Counted from the stretch's first letter, positions 1 through 7,150 are shown. The stretch: 15,823 nt of DNA from an uncultured Collinsella sp. (GCA_958418185.1 CATZEP010000022.1:1-15823), one strand, 5' to 3'. Made by a program: numbers and translations. The notes: a model not told the origin generated them from the letters alone.

Positions 1-47
1 GATGAACAAATCGCGTGTTTCGAAGCTGTTTCGTCAACGTGTTCCAA

Positions 48-82
48 ACCACCACATTGGGGACAGGCACCTTTGTGGTGGT
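48..82 (-). repeat. Inverted repeat / hairpin just downstream of the DUF3343 gene
   Basis: A 9-base arm at 48-56 (ACCACCACA) is perfectly complementary to 74-82, with a 17-base loop that reads AAGGTGCCTGTCCCCAA on the minus strand. The structure begins 8 bases after the stop codon of the DUF3343 gene, where a transcript end would be expected. Only a short run (TTTGG) follows the stem on the minus strand, so it is a poor match to a classical intrinsic terminator. It could be a terminator, an mRNA-stabilising hairpin or a dispersed palindromic repeat. The remaining bases, 1-47, hold nothing I can identify. Confidence 0.5.
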
Positions 83-89
83 GTGGTAG

Positions 90-485
90 TTAGAGGACGA
101 GTTGATGGTAGTCGGCGGGGGTTATGCGGCCTTCGGTGGCAGCGCGGAAGGCGGCGAGCGCATCGCCGGAGAACGGCATGGCCCAGCACAGGCCGCAGCC
201 GGCGGTGATGGAGCCGGGCAGCGGCATGATGCGCCCGGGCACACCGGCAGCAAGACACAGCTGCTCGCATTCCATCACATCGAAGGTGCTGTCGAACGAC
301 ACAATGATTTTGCGTTCGCGATCGAGGGCATCATCGGACGGGCCTTCACGGTGTGCCTCACGATACGCCGCGGCGGCCGCTTCCTCTTCCGCGGTATGTC
401 CACAGCCACCGCAACCGCAGGTACAGGGTTCGGACCCGTCGCAAGTGCAAGGTTCTCCCGTGTCGGGACAGATATCGTGAGACAT
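90..485 (-). CDS. DUF3343 (putative Se/S carrier-like) protein with Cys-rich N-terminus
   Basis: A 131-residue soluble protein. Residues about 59-131 resemble the DUF3343 / putative Se/S carrier-like family: an IIVSFDST strand, an acidic/Cys helix (MECEQLC, 71-77), GVPGRIMPLPGSI (81-93) and the GCGLC motif with C97 and C100. The family is small and often sits near selenium-metabolism genes; its biochemistry is not settled. Residues 1-30 add a cysteine-rich segment with C6, C13, C15, C21, C23, C25 and C28, which looks like a metal, Fe-S or selenium-binding tail. An Ala/Glu-rich linker joins the two parts. The ATG follows a GGAG ribosome site 6 bases upstream and lies 15 bases after the mobA stop, so the two are probably cotranscribed. 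Proximity to selA, selB and selC suggests a role in selenium or sulfur delivery, which is inference. No signal peptide is seen, so it is probably cytoplasmic. Confidence 0.72.
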   Translation of the reverse strand: MSHDICPDTGEPCTCDGSEPCTCGCGGCGHTAEEEAAAAAYREAHREGPSDDALDRERKIIVSFDSTFDVMECEQLCLAAGVPGRIMPLPGSITAGCGLCWAMPFSGDALAAFRAATEGRITPADYHQLVL

Positions 486-500
486 GGCAACTCCAATCGT

Positions 501-1133
501 CTAGGCGAGTAACTCGGCCGCCGCAAACTCCTCGGGCGTATTGACGTTCTCGAAGCAGAGCGTTGAGCCCGCGGCCTTAACGATCTGCGGCTCATCCATA
601 TATCCAGCGTTCACCCGATCGATTAGGCAGCGAATGCGCTGGCGGTCACCGGCAAGCAGCTCGCAAGCGATCGGCGCGCAGGCCTCGCGACGCCAGACGG
701 CGCACAGCGGCTCAATCCCCCGCTCCTCGCGCGGCACGCACACGTCGAGCGCCTCGGCCTCGACACAGCCAGCAAGGGCACCGATTAGCTCCGAAGAGAC
801 AAACGGCATATCACAGGCGACGATAGCCGCGAGAGGAAGCCGAGCCGCAGCCAGCGAGCTCGCGATGCCGCGCATGGCGCCCGCCGACCCCTCAAGGTCC
901 GGCACTATTCGCGGCACCAGGCCGCCAAACGCGCGCTCCTCAAGATAGGCAAGCTCACTGGGACGCGAAGTCGTCACGACCAACTCGCCGGCAACTGGTG
1001 CTAGCCGACCCAGCACGCGCTCGATAAGCGGTTCGCCGCAAAACGACATGCGCGCCTTATCGCAGCCCATGCGTGAGGACAGCCCGCCCGCTTGGACGAC
1101 GCAAGAAAGATCGGCCCGTCTTACGGTAGTCAT
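501..1133 (-). CDS. mobA: Molybdenum cofactor guanylyltransferase (MobA)
   Basis: A 210-residue nucleotidyltransferase that would transfer GMP from GTP to molybdopterin cofactor, giving the guanine-dinucleotide form used by DMSO-reductase-family enzymes such as formate dehydrogenase. The glycine-rich N-terminal motif QAGGLSSRMGCDKA (14-27) holds the signature GG, RMG and DKA residues. ACDMPF (106-111) carries the metal-binding Asp region. Length is normal for MobA. The frame stays open upstream into the tRNA gene, but the ATG at 1133 has GGAGGT 10 bases before it and starts just ahead of the NTP-transferase fold, so I chose it. It precedes the DUF3343 gene by 15 bases. It is plausibly there to supply cofactor for the molybdopterin oxidoreductase at 5033-7150 and for a formate dehydrogenase outside the window. 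Other nucleotidyltransferases (MocA-like) share the fold, but this version looks like MobA. Confidence 0.88.
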   Translation of the reverse strand: MTTVRRADLSCVVQAGGLSSRMGCDKARMSFCGEPLIERVLGRLAPVAGELVVTTSRPSELAYLEERAFGGLVPRIVPDLEGSAGAMRGIASSLAAARLPLAAIVACDMPFVSSELIGALAGCVEAEALDVCVPREERGIEPLCAVWRREACAPIACELLAGDRQRIRCLIDRVNAGYMDEPQIVKAAGSTLCFENVNTPEEFAAAELLA

Positions 1134-1224
1134 ACGGCAAAACACCTCCATCGGCACGTTCAAAGCCCAACGCACGGGACCAATTACCGTAGGCAACAAG
1201 GCAGACGACACGGCAAACCCATGC

Positions 1225-1279
1225 AAAAACAAAACAGCGCCTTTGCGGCACGCAGCAAGACCGCGAGCACAAAAGCGCT
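1225..1279 (-). terminator. Intrinsic terminator after tRNA-Sec
   Basis: On the minus strand AGCGCTTTTG (1279-1270) pairs with CAAAGGCGCT (1245-1236), a 10-pair stem with one U-G wobble. It is followed directly by a T-rich run GTTTTGTTTTT (1235-1225). The interior can form a further small GCGG/CCGC stem. It lies 10 bases after the encoded CCA of the tRNA, so it probably ends the selC transcript before mobA. The rest of the space to mobA (1134-1224) holds only its ribosome site. Confidence 0.72.
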
Positions 1280-1288
1280 GGTAGCGTA

Positions 1289-1385
1289 TGGCGGGAACGT
1301 ATGTGAATCGAACACATCCAAGACGTTTTGCACGCCTCGCAACGGTTTTGAGGACCGCGGAGCCCACCGGAGCCCATCCGTTCCC
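1289..1385 (-). tRNA. selC: tRNA-Sec (anticodon UCA)
   Basis: A 97-base tRNA with all the marks of bacterial selenocysteine tRNA. The acceptor GGGAACG pairs with CGTTCCC, and the eighth position is an apparent G-A. A 6-pair D stem (GGGCTC with GGGCTC, using G-U pairs) closes a CGGT tetraloop identical to that of E. coli selC. The anticodon TCA lies at 1351-1349 in a loop CCTCAAA. The long variable arm has AGGCGT paired with ACGTCTT. The T arm is ATGTG-TTCGATT-CACAT, the discriminator is G and CCA is encoded. The base before the anticodon (position 33) is C, not the near-universal U. The tRNA is charged with serine by SerRS, converted to Sec by SelA and carried to UGA by SelB; both genes lie immediately upstream. 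Confidence 0.97.
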
Positions 1386-1397
1386 AAGTGCGGCGGT

Positions 1398-1428
1398 ATT
1401 TTACCAAACCGAAACGGCTCCATCCCAA
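1398..1428 (-). promoter_or_regulatory. Candidate promoter of tRNA-Sec
   Basis: On the minus strand TAAAAT (1403-1398) resembles a sigma-70-type -10 box, and TTGGGA (1428-1423) is a weak -35 box 19 bases upstream. Transcription would start around 1391, about 6 bases before the tRNA 5' end, which is a natural leader length for a tRNA. The -35 match and the spacing are poor, so this is a candidate only; selC could also be read through from selB. Confidence 0.4.
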
Positions 1429-1442
1429 AAAGACGAACAAGA

Positions 1443-1509
1443 AGTTGCGGTGGAATAGTTCCTGTATATGCTGCCAAAGCCTCCAAATAGGAACTATTTC
1501 ACCGCAACT
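1443..1509. repeat. Long near-perfect inverted repeat between selB and selC
   Basis: Two 21-base arms, 1443-1463 and 1489-1509, are complementary at 20 of 21 positions and separated by 25 bases. The left arm contains TTGCGGTGGAATAG and the right arm CTATTTCACCGCAA. The single difference is a G-U pair in plus-strand RNA but an A-C mismatch in minus-strand RNA. The structure starts 26 bases after the selB stop. On the minus strand it is followed by a T-rich stretch (TTCTTGTTCGTCTTTTT), so it could act as an atypical terminator or processing hairpin. The symmetry and length also fit a small non-coding mobile repeat (MITE-like) or dispersed palindrome. I see no target-site duplication that I can defend. 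Confidence 0.75.
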
Positions 1510-1534
1510 GATGAGGCGAGGCCGGGCAGCCGGT

Positions 1535-3502
1535 CTAGCGCAGGGACCTCAGGCCGCCGGCATCCTTGTCGAGCACCGTAAAGCGCACGGCATCTAGGTG
1601 CTCCAAGATGCTGATGGCACGCTTGCGCGACACACCCAGCGCCTCGCGCAGCACGCTCGTGGTGGCAGCGCCACCGGCATCGGCGATGGCGGCGGCAACA
1701 AGCTCGCGCGCATGGGCCTCGGCGGCGGCAGACAGGGCAACGTCGCGCTCGGCCTTAACGATCGAGCGATTGAGCGAAAGCTCGCGCAGGGCACGCGTCA
1801 TGGTGTCGCGATCGAGCTGCAGCTGCTCGCCCACCTCGGGCAAAGTCGGCGCATCGAGGCCGGCTTCGTCCAGCAAGGCAACGATACGTTCGCAGGCCTC
1901 GCGCACCACACGCGCCGCGGCGGCAGCGGAGTGCGGGTCGAATACCTCGGCACCCTCGGCGGCGCACACGCCGCGCGAGCAGCCCTCGGCAATCAGAGCC
2001 GCGGCAACGCCTTCATCAGCGGCAGGCCACGCAGCATGGGCAACGGCGCCGGGCGTAAAGCCCGTCTCCTTGGGAGACGCCGAATGCAAGGCTGACAGGG
2101 TCGCCGCCAGTGCATCCATCGCGGCGTCGAGCACCACGGCATCCGCCAAGAGGTCCGCATCACCCACGACAAGCTTGCGAACGGAGCCCTGCGCCACCAA
2201 CCCGCGCAGTGCGGCATCGAGCTCGCCGACACCAAGATCCAAAGCCTCAGCAACATCAACCGCCGTAACCGGCAGCATCTGCAGCGCCAACCAAGCGCCC
2301 ACACCGCCCGCGATATCACCGGACTCAAGCGCCGCAAACAGTGCGCGCTCGCCGGCAGAAAGCTCGCGCGAGCGACGGCAGCGCGAAAGCAGCACGCGCC
2401 CGCCGCCAATAAGCATAACGGGCGAATACGACAGCACCACGGCATGGTCTCTGGCGCACAGCGGCAGCGGATCATCCAGGCGCACCTGCACGGTACGGGT
2501 CTCGCCCACCGCCATGGGGGCCTCGCCCTCCAAAAGCATGATGCGGCCGACGACCTCGGCCGTGCCGGCCATCACATGCACACGCGCGCCCGACTCGAGC
2601 ACGCGCGGCTTGGCGCCCTCGCGGCCCAGATAGGTGAACGTCATCATAAAGCGCAGCGTCTGACCAAAGCGGTCCGCCACGCCCAGCATCTCGCCACGGT
2701 CAAGCGCCGCGACACCGTCACCAACCAGGTTAAGCGCCACACGCTGACCAGGCAGCGCGCGCGGCGTATCGCCATGCACCTGAATCCCGCGCACGCGACA
2801 GACCGTACGCGACGGCAAGGCCATCAGCTCGTCGCCCACCGCAACCGGCGCATCGTGCAGCGTTCCCGTCACGACGGTGCCGACGCCCTTGATCGTAAAG
2901 CAGCGGTCAATCGGAAGACGCGGCGCGGCATCGGTGAGCTCGGCACGGTCGCGGCAGGCATCCCAGCAGGCACTTACCTGCTCGTCGAGCACCGCAAGCA
3001 GCCCGTCGATCCCCTCGCCCGTCTTAGACGACACGGGCACAATCGGCGCGCCCGCAAACACGGTACCCGACAAAAAGTCATCGACATCGAGCTCGGCAAG
3101 CTCGGTCATCTCGGCATCGGCCAGGTCGCACATCGTCAGCGCGACCACCATATGCGTAACGCCCAGCAGCTCCAGCACGTGCACGTGCTCGCGCGTCTGC
3201 GGCATTACACCCTCAACGGCAGAGACCACCAGCACGGCAACGTCGATGCCTGTCGCACCCTGCACCATGGCACGCAGGTAGTGCGCATGGCCCGGCACGT
3301 CGACCAGGCCCACGATCTTGCCACTCGGCAGCGCCAGCTCGCCAAAGCCCAGCTCCACGGTCATACCGCGACGGCGCTCAACCTCCAGACGATCGGGATT
3401 CTTGCCGGTCAGCGCCTCGATCAGCGCCGACTTACCGTGGTCGACGTGGCCCGCCGTGCCAACGATAACGGGACACTCCACCAGCGACTGAACCTCACTC
3501 AT
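1535..3502 (-). CDS. selB: Selenocysteine-specific elongation factor SelB
   Basis: A 655-residue GTPase that carries Sec-tRNA(Sec) to UGA codons marked by a SECIS hairpin. The N-terminal GTP-binding domain shows G1 GTAGHVDHGKS (15-25), the switch segment RRGMTVELGF (44-53) and G3 DVPGH (68-72). The G4 motif reads TMCD (123-126) where E. coli SelB has TKAD. Two EF-Tu-like beta-barrel domains follow (with FTIKGVGTVVTGT), then a SelB-specific domain. The C-terminal half consists of winged helices, ending in LGVSRKRAISILEHLD near the C-terminus, as in the SECIS-binding winged-helix domain of E. coli SelB. Length is normal. Its ATG overlaps the selA stop by 4 bases (ATGA), implying translational coupling. 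The gene for its tRNA lies just downstream. Confidence 0.96.
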   Translation of the reverse strand: MSEVQSLVECPVIVGTAGHVDHGKSALIEALTGKNPDRLEVERRRGMTVELGFGELALPSGKIVGLVDVPGHAHYLRAMVQGATGIDVAVLVVSAVEGVMPQTREHVHVLELLGVTHMVVALTMCDLADAEMTELAELDVDDFLSGTVFAGAPIVPVSSKTGEGIDGLLAVLDEQVSACWDACRDRAELTDAAPRLPIDRCFTIKGVGTVVTGTLHDAPVAVGDELMALPSRTVCRVRGIQVHGDTPRALPGQRVALNLVGDGVAALDRGEMLGVADRFGQTLRFMMTFTYLGREGAKPRVLESGARVHVMAGTAEVVGRIMLLEGEAPMAVGETRTVQVRLDDPLPLCARDHAVVLSYSPVMLIGGGRVLLSRCRRSRELSAGERALFAALESGDIAGGVGAWLALQMLPVTAVDVAEALDLGVGELDAALRGLVAQGSVRKLVVGDADLLADAVVLDAAMDALAATLSALHSASPKETGFTPGAVAHAAWPAADEGVAAALIAEGCSRGVCAAEGAEVFDPHSAAAAARVVREACERIVALLDEAGLDAPTLPEVGEQLQLDRDTMTRALRELSLNRSIVKAERDVALSAAAEAHARELVAAAIADAGGAATTSVLREALGVSRKRAISILEHLDAVRFTVLDKDAGGLRSLR

Positions 3503-4956
3503 CGAGCAATCGCCTTCTCAACGCACGCGACGAGCGTCGATGCCGCCGTCTCGATATCGCGGTCGCCCACAAGCGTACGGACGTCAAACAAAATGCGATC
3601 GTGCGAAGTTCGCGTGACGACCGGCGTGTCGAAGTCCTGGACAAGCGAGCGCTTGAGCGCGTCAACGGACAGGCGCCCGTCGACAAGGCAGACTGCCACG
3701 CACATCGTGGGTAGCTCGATGGTAGGAAGCGAGCCACCGCCGGGGGTTGACGATTCCCCGACGATCTCCAACTCAACGGCGCACGGGCAACCGGCCTTAT
3801 CGAGCCCGGCGACCATACGATCGCGCAGCTTGCGGGCACGTCGCTCCAGATGAGCCTGCGGAAGCGTGAGCATGCTGAGCACCGGAATATCGCGATGGGC
3901 AACATCGGCGCCATCCATGTAGATACGCAGCGTGGCCTCGAGCGCCGTGAGCGCCAACTTGCCCGGGCGCAGGGCGCGCATAAGCGGATGCGACCCACAG
4001 GCCTGGACCAGATCGCGACGGCCCATGATAATGCCCGCCTGTGCGGCACCGAGCAGTTTATCGCCCGAGCAAGACACCAGATCGAGCCCAGCCGAAACCG
4101 AAGCCGGCGTGGTTTCTTCACCGCCGCGCACCAAGATGTCGTCGGGCAACAGCGCACCCGACCCCTGGTCCTCGTAGAACAGCAGACCATGCTTGTGAGC
4201 CAGGGCGGCAAGCTCCCGAGAGCCCACCTCCTCGTGAAAGCCCTCGATGCGATAGTTGGAAGGATGGACCTTGAGGATCATCGCCGTATCGGGCGTGATG
4301 GCTTGCTCATAATCTGCCAGGTGCGTGCGGTTGGTGGCGCCGACCTCGACGAGTTTGGCGCCCGAGACCGCCATGACATCGGGGATGCGGAAGCTGCCGC
4401 CAATCTCGACAAGCTCGCCGCGGCTGACGATGACCTCTTTGCCCGCGGCATGAGTCGCCAGCACCAGCAGCACCGCGGCGGCGTTGTTGTTGACCACGAG
4501 CGCGTCCTCGGCACCGGTAAGTGAGCGGATGAGCTGCGCGGCGTGCTCATTGCGCGACCCACGTGAGCAGGTGTCCACACTGTACTCGAGCGTGCTGTAC
4601 CCACGCGCGACCTCGGCCACGGCCTTTGCCGCCGACTCCGCGAGCGGGGCGCGACCCAAGTTGGTATGGATGACCACACCCGTGGCGTTGACGGCAGGAC
4701 GCAGGCTCGGCAGTGCGGATCGATGTGCACGCCACTCGATGGCCGAGGCCAGGTCGCGCTTAGAGCGCGGGGCGGCACCGGCGCGAATGGCGGCGCGCTC
4801 CTCGTCGAGCTCGGCCGTGACGGCGGCATGCACCACCGCGTCGCAGGTCTCCCCCGCCGCCTTCACTACCGGCCACTCGGCAAGCAGCTCGTTGACGGAG
4901 GGAATGGCGCGCAGGCGGGCGCGCACCTCATCGGACATGTTCTGGCTATCGCTCAT
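3499..4956 (-). CDS. selA: L-seryl-tRNA(Sec) selenium transferase SelA
   Basis: A 485-residue PLP enzyme that converts Ser-tRNA(Sec) to Sec-tRNA(Sec) using selenophosphate. Visible family marks are the N-terminal RAIPSVNELL (16-25) tRNA-binding region, NATGVVIHTNLGRAPL (90-105), YEDQGSG (261-267) and SGDKLLGAAQAGII (297-310), in which K300 is the expected Schiff-base lysine. The usual GGPQAG after that lysine reads GAAQAG here. Length fits bacterial SelA. The start at 4956 has AAAGG 7 bases upstream; a second Met at residue 7 is a less supported alternative. It overlaps selB by 4 bases. The selenophosphate donor gene selD is not in the window and must be elsewhere if the pathway is complete. 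The protein is cytoplasmic and acts as a large oligomer in known bacteria. Confidence 0.97.
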   Translation of the reverse strand: MSDSQNMSDEVRARLRAIPSVNELLAEWPVVKAAGETCDAVVHAAVTAELDEERAAIRAGAAPRSKRDLASAIEWRAHRSALPSLRPAVNATGVVIHTNLGRAPLAESAAKAVAEVARGYSTLEYSVDTCSRGSRNEHAAQLIRSLTGAEDALVVNNNAAAVLLVLATHAAGKEVIVSRGELVEIGGSFRIPDVMAVSGAKLVEVGATNRTHLADYEQAITPDTAMILKVHPSNYRIEGFHEEVGSRELAALAHKHGLLFYEDQGSGALLPDDILVRGGEETTPASVSAGLDLVSCSGDKLLGAAQAGIIMGRRDLVQACGSHPLMRALRPGKLALTALEATLRIYMDGADVAHRDIPVLSMLTLPQAHLERRARKLRDRMVAGLDKAGCPCAVELEIVGESSTPGGGSLPTIELPTMCVAVCLVDGRLSVDALKRSLVQDFDTPVVTRTSHDRILFDVRTLVGDRDIETAASTLVACVEKAIAR

Positions 4957-5032
4957 GTGCGGCCTTTCAAAACCAAAGATGAATCAATCGTTCGAACGTC
5001 AAACTATCAGCCAATTCGATCGGCTGAATCGA
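4957..5032 (-). promoter_or_regulatory. Leader region upstream of selA, with short repeats
   Basis: This 76-base gap lies between the oxidoreductase stop and the selA start. It contains a perfect 10-base palindrome CGTTCGAACG (4989-4998), a 6-pair inverted repeat TCAGCC/GGCTGA (5007-5012 and 5022-5027), and one of two near-identical 16-base direct repeats (4980-4995 and 5025-5040, 13 of 16 bases the same; the second runs into the preceding gene). TTGACG (minus strand, 5002-4997) is a good -35 box but no convincing -10 follows. The hairpin has no T-run, so it is not a clear terminator. The region may hold the selAB promoter and an operator; read-through from the upstream gene is equally possible. 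Confidence 0.3.
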
Positions 5033-7150
5033 TCATTCGTTATTATCCTCGCGCGCCGCGATCTTTTCCACGCGAACGGCGTTTTCCTGGGTGAGTGCGG
5101 CACCCGTCAACGGGTCCCATCGCAGCGGCGTATGGTCGAGCGGACCCACGCCCAAGGCTTGAGCGCCACCGGCATCGGCGCCAAACGAACGCCCGCCGGG
5201 AGCGGCCGAGGTGAAGATGCACGCCGGATGCAGATACGGCGTTGTCTCCACGCGCACGCGGTCGCGGCCCATATCGCTCACGAGTTCGACGACCTCGCCG
5301 TCGGCGATGCCCATGTGCGCAGCAGCATCGGCATTCATTTGCACGGCATCCAGGTCCGAGCCCGCCTCGGCGGCACCTTGGGCCGCGAGCCTGCGCGAAG
5401 TATGCGACTCAAAGGGACGGTTGCCGCTAATGAGGCGAAACATCCCCGGGCCGGGCTCCACCATGGGAGCGATCCAGTTGGGCACACGACCCATGCCGGC
5501 TCGCTCCCATATGTCGCTTGCCAGCGCAATCTTGCCGCGATCCAAGGGAATCGCCGGCTCGCCCGTACGCGACGGCAACGCAACACCCGTGTCGGCCCAG
5601 CCGCGCTCCTTGAGCTCGTCCAGATTGATCCCAAAAGGCGCCACCTGGGCAGCCGCCAGATCGTCAGGCGTAAACTGGAAGTACTCGCCCACGCCACACG
5701 CCTGCGCCAGACCGGCAAAGATCTCCCGCCCCGGTCGCGTGTCGTCATGCTGCACGGGCAGCACGGCATTGCGGTAGAACACGCGCGAATCATTGGCACC
5801 CACGACTGTGCCCACGCCGCGGTCGGCCTCCAGATACGTCACGTCGGGCAACACGAAGTCAGAAGCACGCGCCGTCTCGGACCAGCGAATATCAATCGTC
5901 ACGAGCAAGTCGAGCTGCTGCAAAATACCCAACCAAGCCCGCGCATTGCCATAGCCCGCACCGGGGTTACTGGCATAGACGATGAGTCCACGCAAATCGC
6001 CGGCAAGAATCGACTGACCGATGGTCGTGCACAGGCCGCGCACCGGATCGACCAGTGGATAGCGCTCGGACCCCAACTTGGGCTCACGTGGCATCGACGG
6101 CGTAGCGAAACACGCAGGGTCCAAATCGCCCAACACAAGCGGCGTGGGCGGGTTGAGCGCGCCGCCCGCGTGTCCGATGCAGCCCAGCAGCACATCGACC
6201 AAGCAAATAGCGCGCGCGGTCTGGGTGCTATTGGCATACGCGATACCGATGCCGCCATGAAAGCCCGCGTCCACCACCGCAGCAGGCGCCGCGGCAGCCA
6301 AATCACGCGCAGTCGCTCGGATATCGTCCGCCGGCACATCGCACATCGACTCAGCCCACTCGGGCGTCCAAACAGCGGCTGCCTGCGCCAGCTCGTCAAA
6401 ACCCGTGGTATAACGGGTCACGAACTCGTGATCGTACAGGTCCTCGGCAATCAACACGTGGACAATACCCAACAGCAGCGCCAAGTCGCAGCCCGGGCGC
6501 ACGCGCAACCAGCGGTCGGCAAGCGCCGCAGAGCCACTGCGCCGCGGGTCGACCACGATGATCTTCGCCCCACGCCGGCGCGCATCGTTGAGCGCATCAA
6601 CGGCCCCCATCGTCGACGAATCCACCAGTGAACGCCCTAGGTACATGATGCAATCGGTATGCGCCAGGTCGGAGGCGGGGCTATAGCCCAGGCTGTGCTC
6701 CCAACCGGTGAGACGGCTTACCTCGCAGGCGCCATCGGCACCGTACACGTTGGGCGAGCCCAGCGCATGCATAAAACGATACGCCCAGTAGCGGTCGAAC
6801 GAGGGCACGCCAAGCGTCATGCCCAGCGCACGGGGACCATGCCCGTCAACAATCTCCCCAAGGCGCGCTGCGATCTGCGCGAACGCCTCATCCCACGAAA
6901 TCGCATCGAACCCCGAGCCATCAGCTCGTCGGCGCATGGGGTGTACAATGCGGTCGCGCTCGTCAAACGGCATTGCCAGGCGATGCCGCCCGCGGACACA
7001 CAGGGCTCGCGCCGCGCACGGATGCCCCGGCACCGGCAACTTAGTCACCACACGCCCATCCTCAACGCGTGCCGCAAAGGCGCAATCGGCATAGCATCCC
7101 CCGCATGTGGTCACCACGGCGCGACCGTCACGCTTCACAGCTGATGCCAT
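5033..7150 (-). CDS. Molybdopterin oxidoreductase, Cys-type, PsrA/PhsA-like, substrate unknown
   Basis: A 705-residue DMSO-reductase-superfamily catalytic subunit. The N-terminus has a [4Fe-4S] motif with C16, C19, C23 and C51, followed by RG (CVRG), where FdhF has LKG. The molybdenum ligand region reads ACEVSRLTGWEHSLG; aligned by eye with E. coli FdhF, C142 falls on Sec140, E143 on the catalytic His141 and T336 (in NPPT) on Arg333. Loss of both catalytic residues argues against formate dehydrogenase. The C-terminal part (LISGNRPFESHTSRR, LTQENAVRVEKI) recalls polysulfide/thiosulfate reductase PsrA/PhsA. There is no Tat signal, so it should be cytoplasmic, and no electron-transfer or membrane partner gene adjoins it. 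The start at 7150 has AAAGGGG 8 bases upstream. It follows the focA terminator and precedes selA. No in-frame TGA interrupts it. Annotation as formate dehydrogenase would be an easy mistake. Confidence 0.82.
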   Translation of the reverse strand: MASAVKRDGRAVVTTCGGCYADCAFAARVEDGRVVTKLPVPGHPCAARALCVRGRHRLAMPFDERDRIVHPMRRRADGSGFDAISWDEAFAQIAARLGEIVDGHGPRALGMTLGVPSFDRYWAYRFMHALGSPNVYGADGACEVSRLTGWEHSLGYSPASDLAHTDCIMYLGRSLVDSSTMGAVDALNDARRRGAKIIVVDPRRSGSAALADRWLRVRPGCDLALLLGIVHVLIAEDLYDHEFVTRYTTGFDELAQAAAVWTPEWAESMCDVPADDIRATARDLAAAAPAAVVDAGFHGGIGIAYANSTQTARAICLVDVLLGCIGHAGGALNPPTPLVLGDLDPACFATPSMPREPKLGSERYPLVDPVRGLCTTIGQSILAGDLRGLIVYASNPGAGYGNARAWLGILQQLDLLVTIDIRWSETARASDFVLPDVTYLEADRGVGTVVGANDSRVFYRNAVLPVQHDDTRPGREIFAGLAQACGVGEYFQFTPDDLAAAQVAPFGINLDELKERGWADTGVALPSRTGEPAIPLDRGKIALASDIWERAGMGRVPNWIAPMVEPGPGMFRLISGNRPFESHTSRRLAAQGAAEAGSDLDAVQMNADAAAHMGIADGEVVELVSDMGRDRVRVETTPYLHPACIFTSAAPGGRSFGADAGGAQALGVGPLDHTPLRWDPLTGAALTQENAVRVEKIAAREDNNE

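Noticed and set aside
1134..1367. Upstream extension of the mobA frame to 288 residues
   Set aside because: The extension overlaps most of the tRNA-Sec gene and its terminator, has no family similarity, and a good ribosome site lies before the ATG at 1133.
5007..5027. Terminator between the oxidoreductase and selA
   Set aside because: Only a 6-pair stem with no T-run on the minus strand; kept as part of the leader region.
5033..7150. In-frame TGA (Sec) in the molybdopterin oxidoreductase
   Set aside because: The frame is open throughout and the aligned active-site position is a Cys codon.
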